DNA from: Candidatus Woesearchaeota archaeon
GTDB taxonomy: Archaea; Nanobdellota; Nanobdellia; Woesearchaeales; GW2011-AR9
DNA length: 64,000 nucleotides
Assembly (NCBI GenBank): GCA_016188115.1
Contig: JACPIK010000002.1
Span: forward strand, 1 to 64,000
Direction of reading: 5' to 3'
Shown here: positions 53,457 through 62,873 of the stretch, in pieces
Layout: each line of letters begins with the position of its first letter
Position numbering within the stretch: the first letter of the stretch is position 1
Position numbers and translations under genes: made by a program
Notes under the pieces: generated by a model
The model's database searches: none
The model's input: only the letters and a program-made list of their open reading frames with translations
What the model was told of the DNA's origin: nothing

Positions 53457-53467
53457 TTTTGTATTGA

Positions 53468-55756
53468 CTACCCTTTCTTCTTAACTTCCCTCTTCAGCCA
53501 CTCTTTATACTCAAACATAATCTTGCTCGAATCCAGCTTTCCCGTCTTCTCTTTCACTCTATCAGAAATCAAACGAAATTGATCATTCGCGGCAATCACA
53601 AATCCAGCTTCCAATAAATTAGGCAAATTTTTCTCTGCAACAATATCAACTAATGCTTTTTTACATTCAGCGCGCAAAGTAATATTGTTCCACACTGCGT
53701 CCCAGTCCCCTGAAAACTCACGAACTTTTCCTGCCATTCTCTTTAACACTTCAGAATTACCATTCATTAATTCATCAGTAATTTCTAATTGATCAGTAAC
53801 GGGGTTATATACCATCAAATCAACAAATCCCCCTTCACGTAAAGGGTCTTCATCCCATTCTTTACGCACTTCAGTAATGCGCAAGACTCGTTTATATCGT
53901 TTCAATCCAGAAATAACTGGATTTGTGACAACAATAATATCAATCGCTTTAAACGATGTTTTCGGAACGCCAATATCGTTCACCACGCGATCAAATACGC
54001 CGTAGGGAGAATCCGCATGAATCGTACCAGCAACGACGTTTGCCGCAGCGCCAACCCGCATCGCTTCAAACAGCGCAATCGCTTCTTTAGACCTTACCTC
54101 ACCCACAAAAATGGAAGAATCTCCTAACCGAAGTGTTGAACGAATACCAATAGCCGGATCAACTTCAGAACCAGGAGATGACAATGCTGACGCAACTTTA
54201 AGTGGTTCAATATTATATCCTAACGCGCGCAGTGATTCTTGTGGCAACTCAAAAGTGTCCTCAACCGTAATAATACGAGTCCGTCGCATCATCTCAGTCA
54301 AAAAACTTCCCAATAAACTACTCTTCCCGCTTGACCGTGTTCCTGCAACAAGAATAGTGGCATTATTATCAATTAAAAAACTCAACAAGCCAGCAGAGAG
54401 TGCATTCATATACTTTACCTTTGGCTGCATATATAATGGAAACGTCCAGGGATAATCACGATGACGACGAAATGAGAATACCAATCCTGTTGGACTAAGC
54501 GGAGCAGTAATTGCTGATACCCGAGAGGTAAATCCTTTCACAACAAGTTCTGTATCAAGGATAGGATTTGCTTCATCAAGTGGTCGTCCTGAAATTAAGC
54601 GCAACTTTGTCGCCCAACTCTCTACTTCCAGATGTGTAGGATAAATATTAGTGTAACAATCACCATAGTCCTGATGCACTATAAAGATAGGTAATTCTCC
54701 ATTGGGTGAGTTAATATTTACATCCTGAACTTTCGGATCAGCGAGCAACAATTCAATTAATCCAAAACCAACGGTATAACGTAATAATGCTTGAGCAAGT
54801 TGATCAATTTTGTCATCTTCTACATCCAATCCTTTGTGTTCAATTAAATCACTTAACAAATCTCGTCCAATATTAAAAAAAACTTCACGCATACGTTGCG
54901 GATCAACGAACTCTTCACGGCTTGGTTTATGTTCTGACATAATTCGCTTTGCATCATCAAGCAACTCATAGAGTTCCTCTTCAAACTGAAATTCAGGGGG
55001 CGTAAGGTGAAATAATGTTTTAACATTATCATCAAACGTAAAGATATTCACTTCGCACTGTTCTCCCCCAACAGCAAAAGTATAACTATCAGTGAGATTA
55101 CTATTCTCGGGAAATTCTGTAATTAACTTAGTATACATAAAATCAGGGCGAGTGGTTGGTCGAAACACAATCCCATACACCGAACGATCACCCATTCGGT
55201 ATTCATTTAAGTGAGACCCAAGAACACGAATTAACGCTAATTCATCAAATGCCCGTAGTACTCCTTCAAGTAGCGCCACAAATGCGCCATGGCTTTCCCG
55301 ATGTTGTTCATTAATATATGCATTCGCCAGTGTTTTTTCACGACGTTCAAGCCGCCGTAATGCCACATATGCTCCAATAGGATCTTCTTTGAATTGTTTC
55401 GAGATGATGCGTGCAAACTCTGCATAGGCAGGACCAATATAGCGCTGGTGAATGGGATCAGATACTAAATGAGAATATTGTTTTCTCTCCAGCTTGTTGA
55501 TTTTGTTATAAAGCATCGCCACCTCGACAAGAAGTGCCGTTTGGGGCGCATCATATTCATACTCTCGTAATTGTGTGATAATAATCGTTGTAATACCTGA
55601 ATTAGCAATTAAAATATCAATCACTTTACTCATACAGATTTCACTGTATTCAACAGAAGGAGGAAAAGCGCACTTCTCGGCACTAATACGTACGATTTTG
55701 TTCTCACCTTCATGGTACGTCTCGTACTCAAAACACGCTTTATCAGTAGTCACCAT
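53468..55756 (-). CDS. Type II/IV secretion or pilus assembly ATPase
   Basis: A 762-residue ATPase of the VirB11/TadA/archaellum family. The N-terminal ~300 residues are a helical region larger than usual, followed by the C-terminal RecA-like half: Walker A AGTRSSGKSS (about 468-477), Asp box in TVEDTFELP and Walker B region LRLGDSSIFVGEVRSKEA, then AGTIHADSPYG, the His box. It would power assembly of a pilus or archaellum-like filament or secretion. No TadC/FlaJ membrane partner is adjacent. The divergent plus-strand genes are coiled-coil proteins that could belong to the same machine. Confidence 0.9.
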   Translation of the reverse strand: MVTTDKACFEYETYHEGENKIVRISAEKCAFPPSVEYSEICMSKVIDILIANSGITTIIITQLREYEYDAPQTALLVEVAMLYNKINKLERKQYSHLVSDPIHQRYIGPAYAEFARIISKQFKEDPIGAYVALRRLERREKTLANAYINEQHRESHGAFVALLEGVLRAFDELALIRVLGSHLNEYRMGDRSVYGIVFRPTTRPDFMYTKLITEFPENSNLTDSYTFAVGGEQCEVNIFTFDDNVKTLFHLTPPEFQFEEELYELLDDAKRIMSEHKPSREEFVDPQRMREVFFNIGRDLLSDLIEHKGLDVEDDKIDQLAQALLRYTVGFGLIELLLADPKVQDVNINSPNGELPIFIVHQDYGDCYTNIYPTHLEVESWATKLRLISGRPLDEANPILDTELVVKGFTSRVSAITAPLSPTGLVFSFRRHRDYPWTFPLYMQPKVKYMNALSAGLLSFLIDNNATILVAGTRSSGKSSLLGSFLTEMMRRTRIITVEDTFELPQESLRALGYNIEPLKVASALSSPGSEVDPAIGIRSTLRLGDSSIFVGEVRSKEAIALFEAMRVGAAANVVAGTIHADSPYGVFDRVVNDIGVPKTSFKAIDIIVVTNPVISGLKRYKRVLRITEVRKEWDEDPLREGGFVDLMVYNPVTDQLEITDELMNGNSEVLKRMAGKVREFSGDWDAVWNNITLRAECKKALVDIVAEKNLPNLLEAGFVIAANDQFRLISDRVKEKTGKLDSSKIMFEYKEWLKREVKKKG

Positions 55757-55861
55757 CTTTTTAGATGTTATATCCCTCTGGGTTTATTACGTTTTCTGTA
55801 TGTTACTACCCTATACTATTAATGCCAAAACAATATATATACCAATCACTTATTGTATTTC

Positions 55862-56167
55862 ATGGCATCACTTCGCTCCATTCTACTCACTCTGCTTGTA
55901 TTGGTCTTTCTCGTAGGTTGCACTGTTCAATCCATCGATGAAATCAAAACTGAAGAGAATGTTGGCAAAACATTCGTTCTCAAAGGTACGGTTCATGATT
56001 CGTTTAAGATTGGTGAACTATCTGGCTATACTCTCAAAGATGAACAGGGCGGTTCTATTGCAGTAGGCTCAAAATCGTTGCCAGCCGAAGGAGAAATTGT
56101 AACTGTTAAGGGTGTATTGATTCGTGATAGTCTGTTTGGATATTATCTCAAAGTAAATGAAGAATAA
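55862..56167 (+). CDS. OB-fold lipoprotein
   Basis: A 101-residue exported protein. The signal is hydrophobic and ends in FLVGCT, so Cys19-20 is probably lipid-modified. The mature part (KTFVLKGTVHDSF through VTVKGVLIRDSLF) has the strand layout of an OB fold of the nucleic-acid-binding-like type seen in many small archaeal lipoproteins. An AATATATATACC box lies about 25 nt before the ATG. Its role is unknown. Confidence 0.7.
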   Translation: MASLRSILLTLLVLVFLVGCTVQSIDEIKTEENVGKTFVLKGTVHDSFKIGELSGYTLKDEQGGSIAVGSKSLPAEGEIVTVKGVLIRDSLFGYYLKVNEE

Positions 56168-56241
56168 GAAGAATAAACAGAATAAATCCCACTGAATAGT
56201 ACTCACACAACTTTATATCTCTTCTTTGTCCCTACAAGATC

Positions 56242-56796
56242 ATGGCTACCCCTAAGCAACCAGATCAAGCAGCGCAGCAAAGTAGCTCTGATAGCGCTAA
56301 ACTCTTTACGTGGGTCAAAGGACTTGAAGCCAAAACTAATAATCTACTACGTGAAACTAGCTTACTAAAATCCGATTCCATCAAAAAAGTAACTGATTTG
56401 CGTAAAGAAGTAAAATTGCTAAGTGATGAGTTTCTCGAGATTAAACGCACCAATGATGCTATTAGCCAGAAGATGGACTTAATCATTAAAGAACTCAAAA
56501 AAACAGCAGGTCAGGAAGAAGTGATGGTGTTGCGTAAATACATTGATTTATGGAATCCTCTTACATTTGTAACACAACGAGATTTGGAACGTATGGTCGA
56601 TGCAAAACTCGCAATGATACTAGCTCAGCATTCTCCTTCCACATTTCCCCTCTCCAATCTATCCTCAAATGTTCATAATACCAATTCGACAGAAAAAGAA
56701 ACAACTCGTCAAGAATCATCTCATTCAATTCATCATCAAACAAAAGACATAAATAATCCAAAACATTCATCCAAACATAAAAAAGGTGAACATTAA
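56242..56796 (+). CDS. Coiled-coil protein, first of a coupled pair
   Basis: A 184-residue soluble protein with a coiled coil in the middle (about 28-85, rich in Leu and Lys at heptad spacing) and a polar Ser/His/Asn-rich tail ending in KHKKGEH. No family is recognised with certainty. Its stop overlaps the next gene's start (TAATG), so the two are coupled. Location opposite the pilus ATPase suggests a membrane-machine accessory similar to archaellum FlaC-type coiled-coil proteins; this is inference. Confidence 0.6.
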   Translation: MATPKQPDQAAQQSSSDSAKLFTWVKGLEAKTNNLLRETSLLKSDSIKKVTDLRKEVKLLSDEFLEIKRTNDAISQKMDLIIKELKKTAGQEEVMVLRKYIDLWNPLTFVTQRDLERMVDAKLAMILAQHSPSTFPLSNLSSNVHNTNSTEKETTRQESSHSIHHQTKDINNPKHSSKHKKGEH

Positions 56797-57413
56797 TGGC
56801 TGGTCCTGCATTTTCTCAATCGCTTCCAACCAATCAAGTTATGGAGCTACGAGCTCAAGGTCTCTCTGACCCATTAATTATGGAAGAATTAACCAAACAA
56901 GGAATTCCTCCAGATCAGGTTCATATGGCTATTAATTCTCTTGAGATGTCTAATCCTGCAGCAGAGTATGGTGCGCCGCAAGGGTATCCTTCTCAACAAC
57001 CCGCAGGTCGTTATCCTTCATCAATGCCTTCTCCTCCTGCTGCTCGTTCATCATCTAGTCCGGAACCAACTGAATTATATAGTCGTATAGAAGAGATAAC
57101 TGAGAGCCTCATTGACGAGAAATGGGATCAACTCATTGGGGAAGTAAAAAAAATCATTGAATGGAAAGAACGTGTTGAAGAACGGCAGCGCGCTGCAGAA
57201 AATGATCTTGTTCGACTCAAAGAAGACTTTAAAATTCTTCATCAAGGTGTGTTAGGAAAATTAGATGAATACGACACTCGCATGCAAGATGTTGGAACTG
57301 AATTAAAAGCCGTTGGTCGCGTGTTTAAAGACGTTGTACCTGTATTTGTTGACAACGTCAAAGAATTATCCTCTATCAAAGATCAGATGCGTGCAGTACC
57401 TAAGAAAATATAG
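56796..57413 (+). CDS. Coiled-coil protein, second of a coupled pair
   Basis: A 205-residue protein. It begins with a UBA-like helix pair (LRAQGLSDPLIMEELTKQGI), then a Pro/Ser/Gln-rich linker (about 52-88) and a long coiled coil (about 90-200). It resembles the gene before it in architecture, and both may be filament-machine scaffolds. No enzyme motif. It shares the same mRNA by overlapping ATG. Confidence 0.6.
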   Translation: MAGPAFSQSLPTNQVMELRAQGLSDPLIMEELTKQGIPPDQVHMAINSLEMSNPAAEYGAPQGYPSQQPAGRYPSSMPSPPAARSSSSPEPTELYSRIEEITESLIDEKWDQLIGEVKKIIEWKERVEERQRAAENDLVRLKEDFKILHQGVLGKLDEYDTRMQDVGTELKAVGRVFKDVVPVFVDNVKELSSIKDQMRAVPKKI

Positions 57414-57445
57414 TCATTTTAACTTTTAAATCTTCTACTTGTAAC

Positions 57446-57670
57446 TTACCGCTGCAAATAATCAACTAATGCTACTAGTGGCATTACCACTACGGCTGTT
57501 TGTAATAGTGTCGCGGAAACCATCCCATGATCAAGATTCTCCCCATACATCCTGCTCCTACCATTAAGAATACGATATTGTCCTACGCCAGGGATGCAGG
57601 TTAACATTATGTCTTGCGCAATCTGCCATGGACTTTGAGATGCAGCATCGTCAATACTATGGTAGGTCAT
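57446..57670 (-). CDS. Small membrane-associated protein, 74 residues
   Basis: A small protein with a polar first half and a hydrophobic stretch near the C-terminus (about 51-70, MVSATLLQTAVVVMPLVALV). No known family. It precedes the triplicated membrane protein genes on the same strand but 107 nt separates them. Confidence is moderate because of its length. Confidence 0.45.
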   Translation of the reverse strand: MTYHSIDDAASQSPWQIAQDIMLTCIPGVGQYRILNGRSRMYGENLDHGMVSATLLQTAVVVMPLVALVDYLQR

Positions 57671-57776
57671 AATCTGTGTTTTTCTCTTGTTCTATAAAAA
57701 GCTACGTTTTTAGTAAATAAAATTCATGCAAAAGAACCACTAAAATCTCAAAGAAAAAAGAAATGAAACGTAAAAA

Positions 57777-58397
57777 TTAATGACCATGTCCGCCGTGATC
57801 TCCACCACCACTTCCTTTACCTGGTGCTTCTTGGCCTGTAAGCAGTGCAACTGCAAAGATGGCAATCGTAAAGATAATAATCACACCTAATACTTTAGGA
57901 TGAAACAAAGTTGCGGTAACACTCTGCTGAAAGTTTCCAGTTGCAACGCCGTTTTCATCGTAGGTAACAGTGCCGTTTTGTGTTCCTGCTTCAAATGCTT
58001 GTTCAGTAAGCCCTTGCCCAAACACTTTGCCCATACCTGCTGCAATAATCACGAGGGCAATAGCAATAATAACCCAGCCTACAGCTTTATCTTCCATCAT
58101 ATATTTGGCGATATCACTCTCTTCTGCGCCAAATACTCTAAAGATCAACAAGAGCAATAGAAAGAAAATAATTGCAACGACAAACCAAGGGATGATATAA
58201 TTAATTAATTCAATAAGAGGTCTGGATAATAATACCATAAACGCGGCAACCGCAGCGATAATCGCATCGATACCTAATGAGTTTTTTCCCAATGCATGGG
58301 TTTTGTTTAAAACTGCAAATACAATCGCAAAAACAAAAAGCGCAGGAAAAATTGCATCAACCGATTGTAAAAGCGATACGTCCAGAAATGTTGCCAT
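57777..58397 (-). CDS. Tandem paralogous membrane protein C, Gly/His-rich tail
   Basis: A 206-residue protein with about five membrane helices. It shares the segment FPALFVFAIVFAVLNKTHALG (about 17-37) with its two upstream neighbours and ends in a disordered GSGGGDHGGHGH tail. A polar loop (about 122-160) lies outside the membrane. It is the last of three consecutive paralogues. His-Gly tails may bind metal ions such as Ni, Zn or Cu. Confidence 0.7.
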   Translation of the reverse strand: MATFLDVSLLQSVDAIFPALFVFAIVFAVLNKTHALGKNSLGIDAIIAAVAAFMVLLSRPLIELINYIIPWFVVAIIFFLLLLLIFRVFGAEESDIAKYMMEDKAVGWVIIAIALVIIAAGMGKVFGQGLTEQAFEAGTQNGTVTYDENGVATGNFQQSVTATLFHPKVLGVIIIFTIAIFAVALLTGQEAPGKGSGGGDHGGHGH

Positions 58398-58420
58398 GGT
58401 GATAAAAAGGAAATGAAGAC

Positions 58421-59017
58421 CTAATGGCCTCCGTGTCCGCCTCCACCTGTTTTCTCAAAGAGGCTTGAAATTCCTTTCCATACTCCTTTAAGGGTGTCTG
58501 CGCCTTTACCATGACTTTCATCTTTAGTTACTAACCATACTATTAAACCAAAGACAAGAATGACTATCATTAATTCAGTCGTTTCTGCGGTCCACCAATC
58601 AAATGCATCATATGGTCCTACCCATAAATCGAGTGACGCGCCAAAAATGTAAAGCACAAAGCCAATTGCAACAATGGCAATGATAGGTGCAGCTGCAGCA
58701 GCAAATCCTGTTCCAAAGATTCCCATTAAGAGAAGAAGCATAATGGCTGCGATAGAAACAAGAGAAATACTCGGTAGTGCGTTATTAAGCACTTCAACAG
58801 GATCATATCCTAATGGATAACTGCCAATGACATGAGGCACAACGAATGAAAGACCTAATACTAATGCCAAAATAACATTAAAATTTTTCCGTTCACCTAA
58901 TATTTTTGTTTTTTGTAATACTGCAAATACTATTGTAAACACTAACAGGAATGGGAGTAAAAAGTCCATCACTCCATAGTTTGCTAAAATTGCTGCAAAT
59001 GTTGAATAATCTGCCAT
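58421..59017 (-). CDS. Tandem paralogous membrane protein B, Gly/His-rich tail
   Basis: A 198-residue protein with about five membrane helices. LPFLLVFTIVFAVLQKTKILG (about 21-41) matches both neighbours, and the tail ends GGGGHGGH. The loop between helices 4 and 5 (DLWVGPYDAFDWWTAETTE) is aromatic-rich. It is the middle of the paralogue trio, 23 nt from the following gene. A ribosome-like GGAGGAATTAC lies directly before its start. Confidence 0.7.
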   Translation of the reverse strand: MADYSTFAAILANYGVMDFLLPFLLVFTIVFAVLQKTKILGERKNFNVILALVLGLSFVVPHVIGSYPLGYDPVEVLNNALPSISLVSIAAIMLLLLMGIFGTGFAAAAAPIIAIVAIGFVLYIFGASLDLWVGPYDAFDWWTAETTELMIVILVFGLIVWLVTKDESHGKGADTLKGVWKGISSLFEKTGGGGHGGH

Positions 59018-59032
59018 TGTAATTCCTCCTTT

Positions 59033-59617
59033 CTAATGGTGGCTTCCACCGCCACTACTACCATGATCGCCACTATCTCCGGCTTTTTTCTTTGATGAAT
59101 TGGGATCTTTAGTTATGTACACTATGAATCCTACAATAATGACCACGAACAGAACTGGTGCAAGTTGGATATCGACAAAGATTCCCAGAACATATTTTAG
59201 CCAATCAAGAGCATTCAAAAAGATTGCAACGATGCCAATAAACATGAGAAACATAAAGAATGTAAACCATCCCCCATATTCTTTAAGGGTGAATTCTTTA
59301 TCACCCATAAACACGCCCACCAACATTAAGAAACAAACACCTAATATCAGCAATAAAACGATGTTTGCCATAACTTCACTAATTAATGCAACGAGTTGGG
59401 TAGATGCAACAACTAAGAATGCTACTACCATTGCAATTATACTATTCAAATTCTTCTTAGTTAATTCTTGACCGCCTACTCGATCAATTCCTAAAATTTT
59501 AGTTTTTTCTAGAATTGCAAAAACTAATGTGAATATGAGTAAGAATGGTAATATTACCTCGTATACTCCTAACTCTACTAAGAAATTAATCACTCCTCTA
59601 AAGACTGTTTCAGCCAT
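59033..59617 (-). CDS. Tandem paralogous membrane protein A, Ser/Gly/His-rich tail
   Basis: A 194-residue protein with about five membrane helices. LPFLLIFTLVFAILEKTKILG (about 23-43) is the segment shared with the next two genes, and the tail ends in GSSGGGSHH. It is the first gene of the trio, and its start is preceded by AGAGGAT. The family is not one I can name; its conserved N-terminal helix signature suggests a common interaction partner or oligomer. Confidence 0.7.
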   Translation of the reverse strand: MAETVFRGVINFLVELGVYEVILPFLLIFTLVFAILEKTKILGIDRVGGQELTKKNLNSIIAMVVAFLVVASTQLVALISEVMANIVLLLILGVCFLMLVGVFMGDKEFTLKEYGGWFTFFMFLMFIGIVAIFLNALDWLKYVLGIFVDIQLAPVLFVVIIVGFIVYITKDPNSSKKKAGDSGDHGSSGGGSHH

Positions 59618-59903
59618 AATCTATCCTCTTTTTTTGAGTAGAATTAACTACTTAATGTATATAAATGTTTGTACTCTCGTATTTTGGTATGAAATTTGGT
59701 TCTGGGTTTTATTATTCTTATAAATCTTAAACTGTTACTCAACTACTATCCTTTCTCATTTCTCCGATCTCCACAAGAAATCAGCAAATCAACTAGCGTA
59801 ATCTCACTGGCATAATTTATGACCTATCCTGCATTTTTTCGAGGCATTCCCGAGCTGGGCAAATCGAAGGCTTTAAATAGTAGAATAAGATACAAAATAA
59901 CCC
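59618..59903. other. Divergent intergenic region
   Basis: The 286 nt between the membrane-protein trio and the next plus-strand gene hold the trio's promoter (TATATAAATG-like bases near 59658) and the TTTAAATA box at 59872-59879 for the downstream gene. A C-rich patch near 59845-59862 could form a short stem. No gene, tRNA or repeat is supported. Confidence 0.6.
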
Positions 59904-61349
59904 ATGGTGGGTTTAAAAATGAGGTTAATCTTCGTCGCTGTTTTCGCTTTATTGATCATGCCAATGCTTGCACTGGCAGCAAATACTAATATTTCTGTTA
60001 CAGAAATTGATAACACTATCAAACCATCAGAGTACGCGACATTTCAATTAACTGTATTTAACGCTGCACCTAAAACCCAAAGTTTCAAAATTTATTCTTT
60101 ACAATCTGGAATCGGGTGGGCAGTAGAACCGTTTCCATTATCTGATCGAGTCGTTCAAGTTGGAAGCGACCAAACGTATACTACTACTATTCGCGTACAT
60201 CCTTCGGTTGCATTAAAACCTGGAAGTTATTTTGTTGATTTAATTGTAGAAAAAGAATCTGGAGAAAAGTTATCTACTCCTCTGCAAGTGTTTCTTACAC
60301 CTGAACGTCCATTCGATTATCTCCCTGCATTAACTGTGGATGTCGATATGGATGAAAAAATTGTTCCAGGCGTAGTCCTCCCTATTCGTTTATTTATTGA
60401 AAATAAAAATGTCCGTGATTTAACTGATGTTTCTTTAACCATCCAAAGTGAAGTGGGTGGAATTGAGAAAGAGGTAAGTATTGATCTCGCACCTAAAGAG
60501 AAAAAAACAGTAGAACTAACATTAATGCCAAATCAATATCAATCTCCTAAGTCATATGTTATCTTTTTTACCTTTGCTCATAATGGACAAACTTTCAAAG
60601 TAGTTGACAAAACTATTGAAATAGTGCCTGTATTGTCCCCATTTGTAATAACTTCTTCCACTCAAGAATCTTTTTTGATGTTGGATACAACTCTTACTAT
60701 TCGTAACCAAGGTAATGTACTTAACACTCAAGAAGTACCCCTTGTACTTCCTGCGTGGAAATTTATTCTTACACATAGTGATACTGCAGTAAAACGCATT
60801 CAAAGCGATTCCAAATCGTTAGTCTGGAATATGACTCTCTCGCCTAATGAAAGTGCTACTGTGATGTATCGTACAAATTATCGGTTAATCATTTATGCAG
60901 CAGTGCTTCTCATCGGGATGATTGTTTTTTATATTGTTGTTCGTTCACCTGTGTCTATCAAGAAAACTGCGGTTATTACTAAAATAAACCACAGTGAAGG
61001 GGCATTTTCAGAGATAAAAGTAACAATTGAAATACGTAATAAGACCAAAGAACTTCTTCGTAATTTAACGGTTCATGATGTGGTCCCTGCAATTGGATCT
61101 GTCGAGAAACCATTGGAAGTTGGAACACTTAAACCTCAACATCTTACTTCTGGCGTCAATGGCACTAAAGCAACATGGACGATTGCAGAACTCGAGGGTT
61201 TAGAGCACCGTTTAATTACATATAAAGTTCATGCAAAATTAAATGTTTTGGGTTCGATAAAACTTCCTCGCACAGTAGTTGAATTTTCCAAAAAGAAAAA
61301 GGGGACTTTACGTAAAAGTTATTCCAATGCGTGTGAAGTGCAAAATTAA
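59904..61349 (+). CDS. Secreted, membrane-anchored beta-sandwich protein
   Basis: A 481-residue exported protein. A signal peptide (LIFVAVFALLIMPMLALA) is followed by Ig/NEW3-like beta-sandwich repeats (about 30-320) with pieces such as YATFQLTVFNAAPKTQSF, then one membrane helix (about 328-350) and a cytoplasmic or second beta region (about 355-481). It resembles COG1361-type surface proteins. ATG 59904 is 25 nt from the TTTAAATA box, a leaderless start; ATG 59919 with GGTGG 8 nt before it is an alternative. Confidence 0.7.
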   Translation: MVGLKMRLIFVAVFALLIMPMLALAANTNISVTEIDNTIKPSEYATFQLTVFNAAPKTQSFKIYSLQSGIGWAVEPFPLSDRVVQVGSDQTYTTTIRVHPSVALKPGSYFVDLIVEKESGEKLSTPLQVFLTPERPFDYLPALTVDVDMDEKIVPGVVLPIRLFIENKNVRDLTDVSLTIQSEVGGIEKEVSIDLAPKEKKTVELTLMPNQYQSPKSYVIFFTFAHNGQTFKVVDKTIEIVPVLSPFVITSSTQESFLMLDTTLTIRNQGNVLNTQEVPLVLPAWKFILTHSDTAVKRIQSDSKSLVWNMTLSPNESATVMYRTNYRLIIYAAVLLIGMIVFYIVVRSPVSIKKTAVITKINHSEGAFSEIKVTIEIRNKTKELLRNLTVHDVVPAIGSVEKPLEVGTLKPQHLTSGVNGTKATWTIAELEGLEHRLITYKVHAKLNVLGSIKLPRTVVEFSKKKKGTLRKSYSNACEVQN

Positions 61350-61520
61350 AACGCAGTTGAATATGGATATTTTTTTATTTTTTAAAATATTTTTCATTTC
61401 AATGTTAACGAGCAGATGACCTATTGAATCTAATGCTTATAGCATAAAAAGATTTATATATGTGAAAGTGAAAAAGAAAAACAAATCACAATTACAAAAG
61501 TGTGAGGAGAGGGTGTTAAA

Positions 61521-61901
61521 ATGAAGGACTTTTTTTTACAATTAAAAGACAAGTTAACAAGACCAGCCGATGCCGAAGAACACAATCCCTCGGATTATGT
61601 TGAAGTGCAAAATGCTGGACAAAAAGAAGAGCATTCAAGAGTTCTTGTAAAACCATTCGTGATGCAAGAATTTGAAGACATTAAAGATGTACTTGATGCG
61701 CTTCGTGAAGGCTCAACCATTGCGTTGATTAATATCAAACCTTTGAAAGATAAAGATTTAGTAGAACTTAAACGTGCTATTGGTAAACTTCGTAAAACCT
61801 GTGAAGCAATCGACGGCGATATTGCTGGATTTGGCGAAGACTATGTTGTCGCTGTTCCTTATTTCGCACGTATTCATCGCAGTAATACAGTAGAAGAATA
61901 G
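61521..61901 (+). CDS. sepF: SepF-family cell division protein
   Basis: A 126-residue protein. The core (about 42-115) holds the SepF fold: FEDIKDVLDALREGSTIALINI and KRAIGKLRKTCEAIDGDIAGFGEDYVVAVP in two pieces match the archaeal SepF/DUF552 signature. SepF links FtsZ to the membrane in archaea; the N-terminal helix MKDFFLQLKDKL is a likely membrane-targeting amphipath. A GGTG site lies 8-12 nt before the ATG. No ftsZ lies in the window. Confidence 0.92.
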   Translation: MKDFFLQLKDKLTRPADAEEHNPSDYVEVQNAGQKEEHSRVLVKPFVMQEFEDIKDVLDALREGSTIALINIKPLKDKDLVELKRAIGKLRKTCEAIDGDIAGFGEDYVVAVPYFARIHRSNTVEE

Positions 61902-62014
61902 ATTCGTTTTACTTTTTTACTCTTTTTATTTTAGTTTTTTTACATCTTCTTAAAGTCGCTTTGATTTTGTATCTTGTCGAAAAGTTTATTATCTATTTTT
62001 GTGTTCTTGTCACC

Positions 62015-62716
62015 ATGGTTTCAGTCCATACTTTTCATTCATTTCGTGCATTTTTGGTAGTCTGTTTTATTCTATTAACAATAAGTGTCACATTTGCTCT
62101 CTATTCGCAACAACAAGGGGGTAGTGCAACTGGTAACGCAATTGGCAGTTTAATGTCTGATTCTGCTCATCAAGCAGTATGCAATCTTGCATCAACACAA
62201 CAGAATTGTAATTCTAACGGGTGTGTTTGGCAAGATAATCATTGTACTTCCCGTCAAAGTGCCTCCCAAGCACAACAAGCACAGCAGACTCCTGCAAGCA
62301 CATTAGAACAAAGTCCTCCCATTATCTTAACTTGCCCTGAGCAAGTCTGGCGTCCAGACGGTTCATTTGTATGCACACTTATTTTTAATAATCGCGGAGA
62401 ACTTCACTATGATAAGACAGATCGATTTTGGGTGGCATGGCAAATATCACCAAATGATCCCCCTGAAATCAGAGGTATAAACTCTTTAAATCCTTCTTTC
62501 GATTATGAACTTATTAAAGATGGTAATCTTCGTGTCTTCACATTTTGGCCTCGTCGTGATGATGTCGTGCTTCGTCCACGCTCTACTTTTCTTAATGTTA
62601 CTTTTTCTGTGCCAATTGCTCGGCGTGAAAATCGTGTAACAATTAATGCTGGGATCAGCCGTGATCTACCCCATTATGACCAAATTGTAGAGAAAGAGGT
62701 TAGTATCTCTGGATAA
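62015..62716 (+). CDS. Secreted protein with N-terminal signal and beta domain
   Basis: A 233-residue exported protein. A hydrophobic signal (about 10-28, FLVVCFILLTISVTFALY) is followed by a Cys-containing low-complexity Gln/Ala region (about 50-95) with a C-x7-C-x4-C-x7-C pattern, and a beta-rich C-terminal domain with FWVAWQISPNDPPE. No family recognised. ATG 62015 is about 25 nt after a TTATTATCT box and matches the signal start; codons upstream begin with TTG. Confidence 0.65.
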   Translation: MVSVHTFHSFRAFLVVCFILLTISVTFALYSQQQGGSATGNAIGSLMSDSAHQAVCNLASTQQNCNSNGCVWQDNHCTSRQSASQAQQAQQTPASTLEQSPPIILTCPEQVWRPDGSFVCTLIFNNRGELHYDKTDRFWVAWQISPNDPPEIRGINSLNPSFDYELIKDGNLRVFTFWPRRDDVVLRPRSTFLNVTFSVPIARRENRVTINAGISRDLPHYDQIVEKEVSISG

Positions 62717-62733
62717 ACACATTTATAGAAACA

Positions 62734-62741
62734 TTTAAATA
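62734..62741 (+). promoter_or_regulatory. TATA box of the tRNA-Ser gene
   Basis: TTTAAATA ends 24 nt before the first base of the tRNA at 62766, the usual archaeal distance for a tRNA promoter. Confidence 0.75.
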
Positions 62742-62803
62742 AAAACTTCTCAAAAAAATAGTGTTGCCACAGTCGCATAATCTGGTATTGCGCAGGATTG
62801 CTA

Positions 62804-62843
62804 TGGGCTGGTTGTCCATGAGATTTCCAACAATTCCACAAAG
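62804..62843 (+). other. tRNA-Ser intron 1, canonical 37/38 position
   Basis: A 40-nt intron after A37. A relaxed bulge-helix-bulge can be drawn: TTG (62798-62800) pairs with CAA (62839-62841), with bulges TA|T and AG|A at the two cut sites; the fourth core pair is C-A. Inside, GGG (62805-62807) pairs with TCC, and GTTG with CAAC. Confidence 0.8.
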
Positions 62844-62873
62844 ATTCTGTCCCTCTGGGATCGTCGGTTCAAA

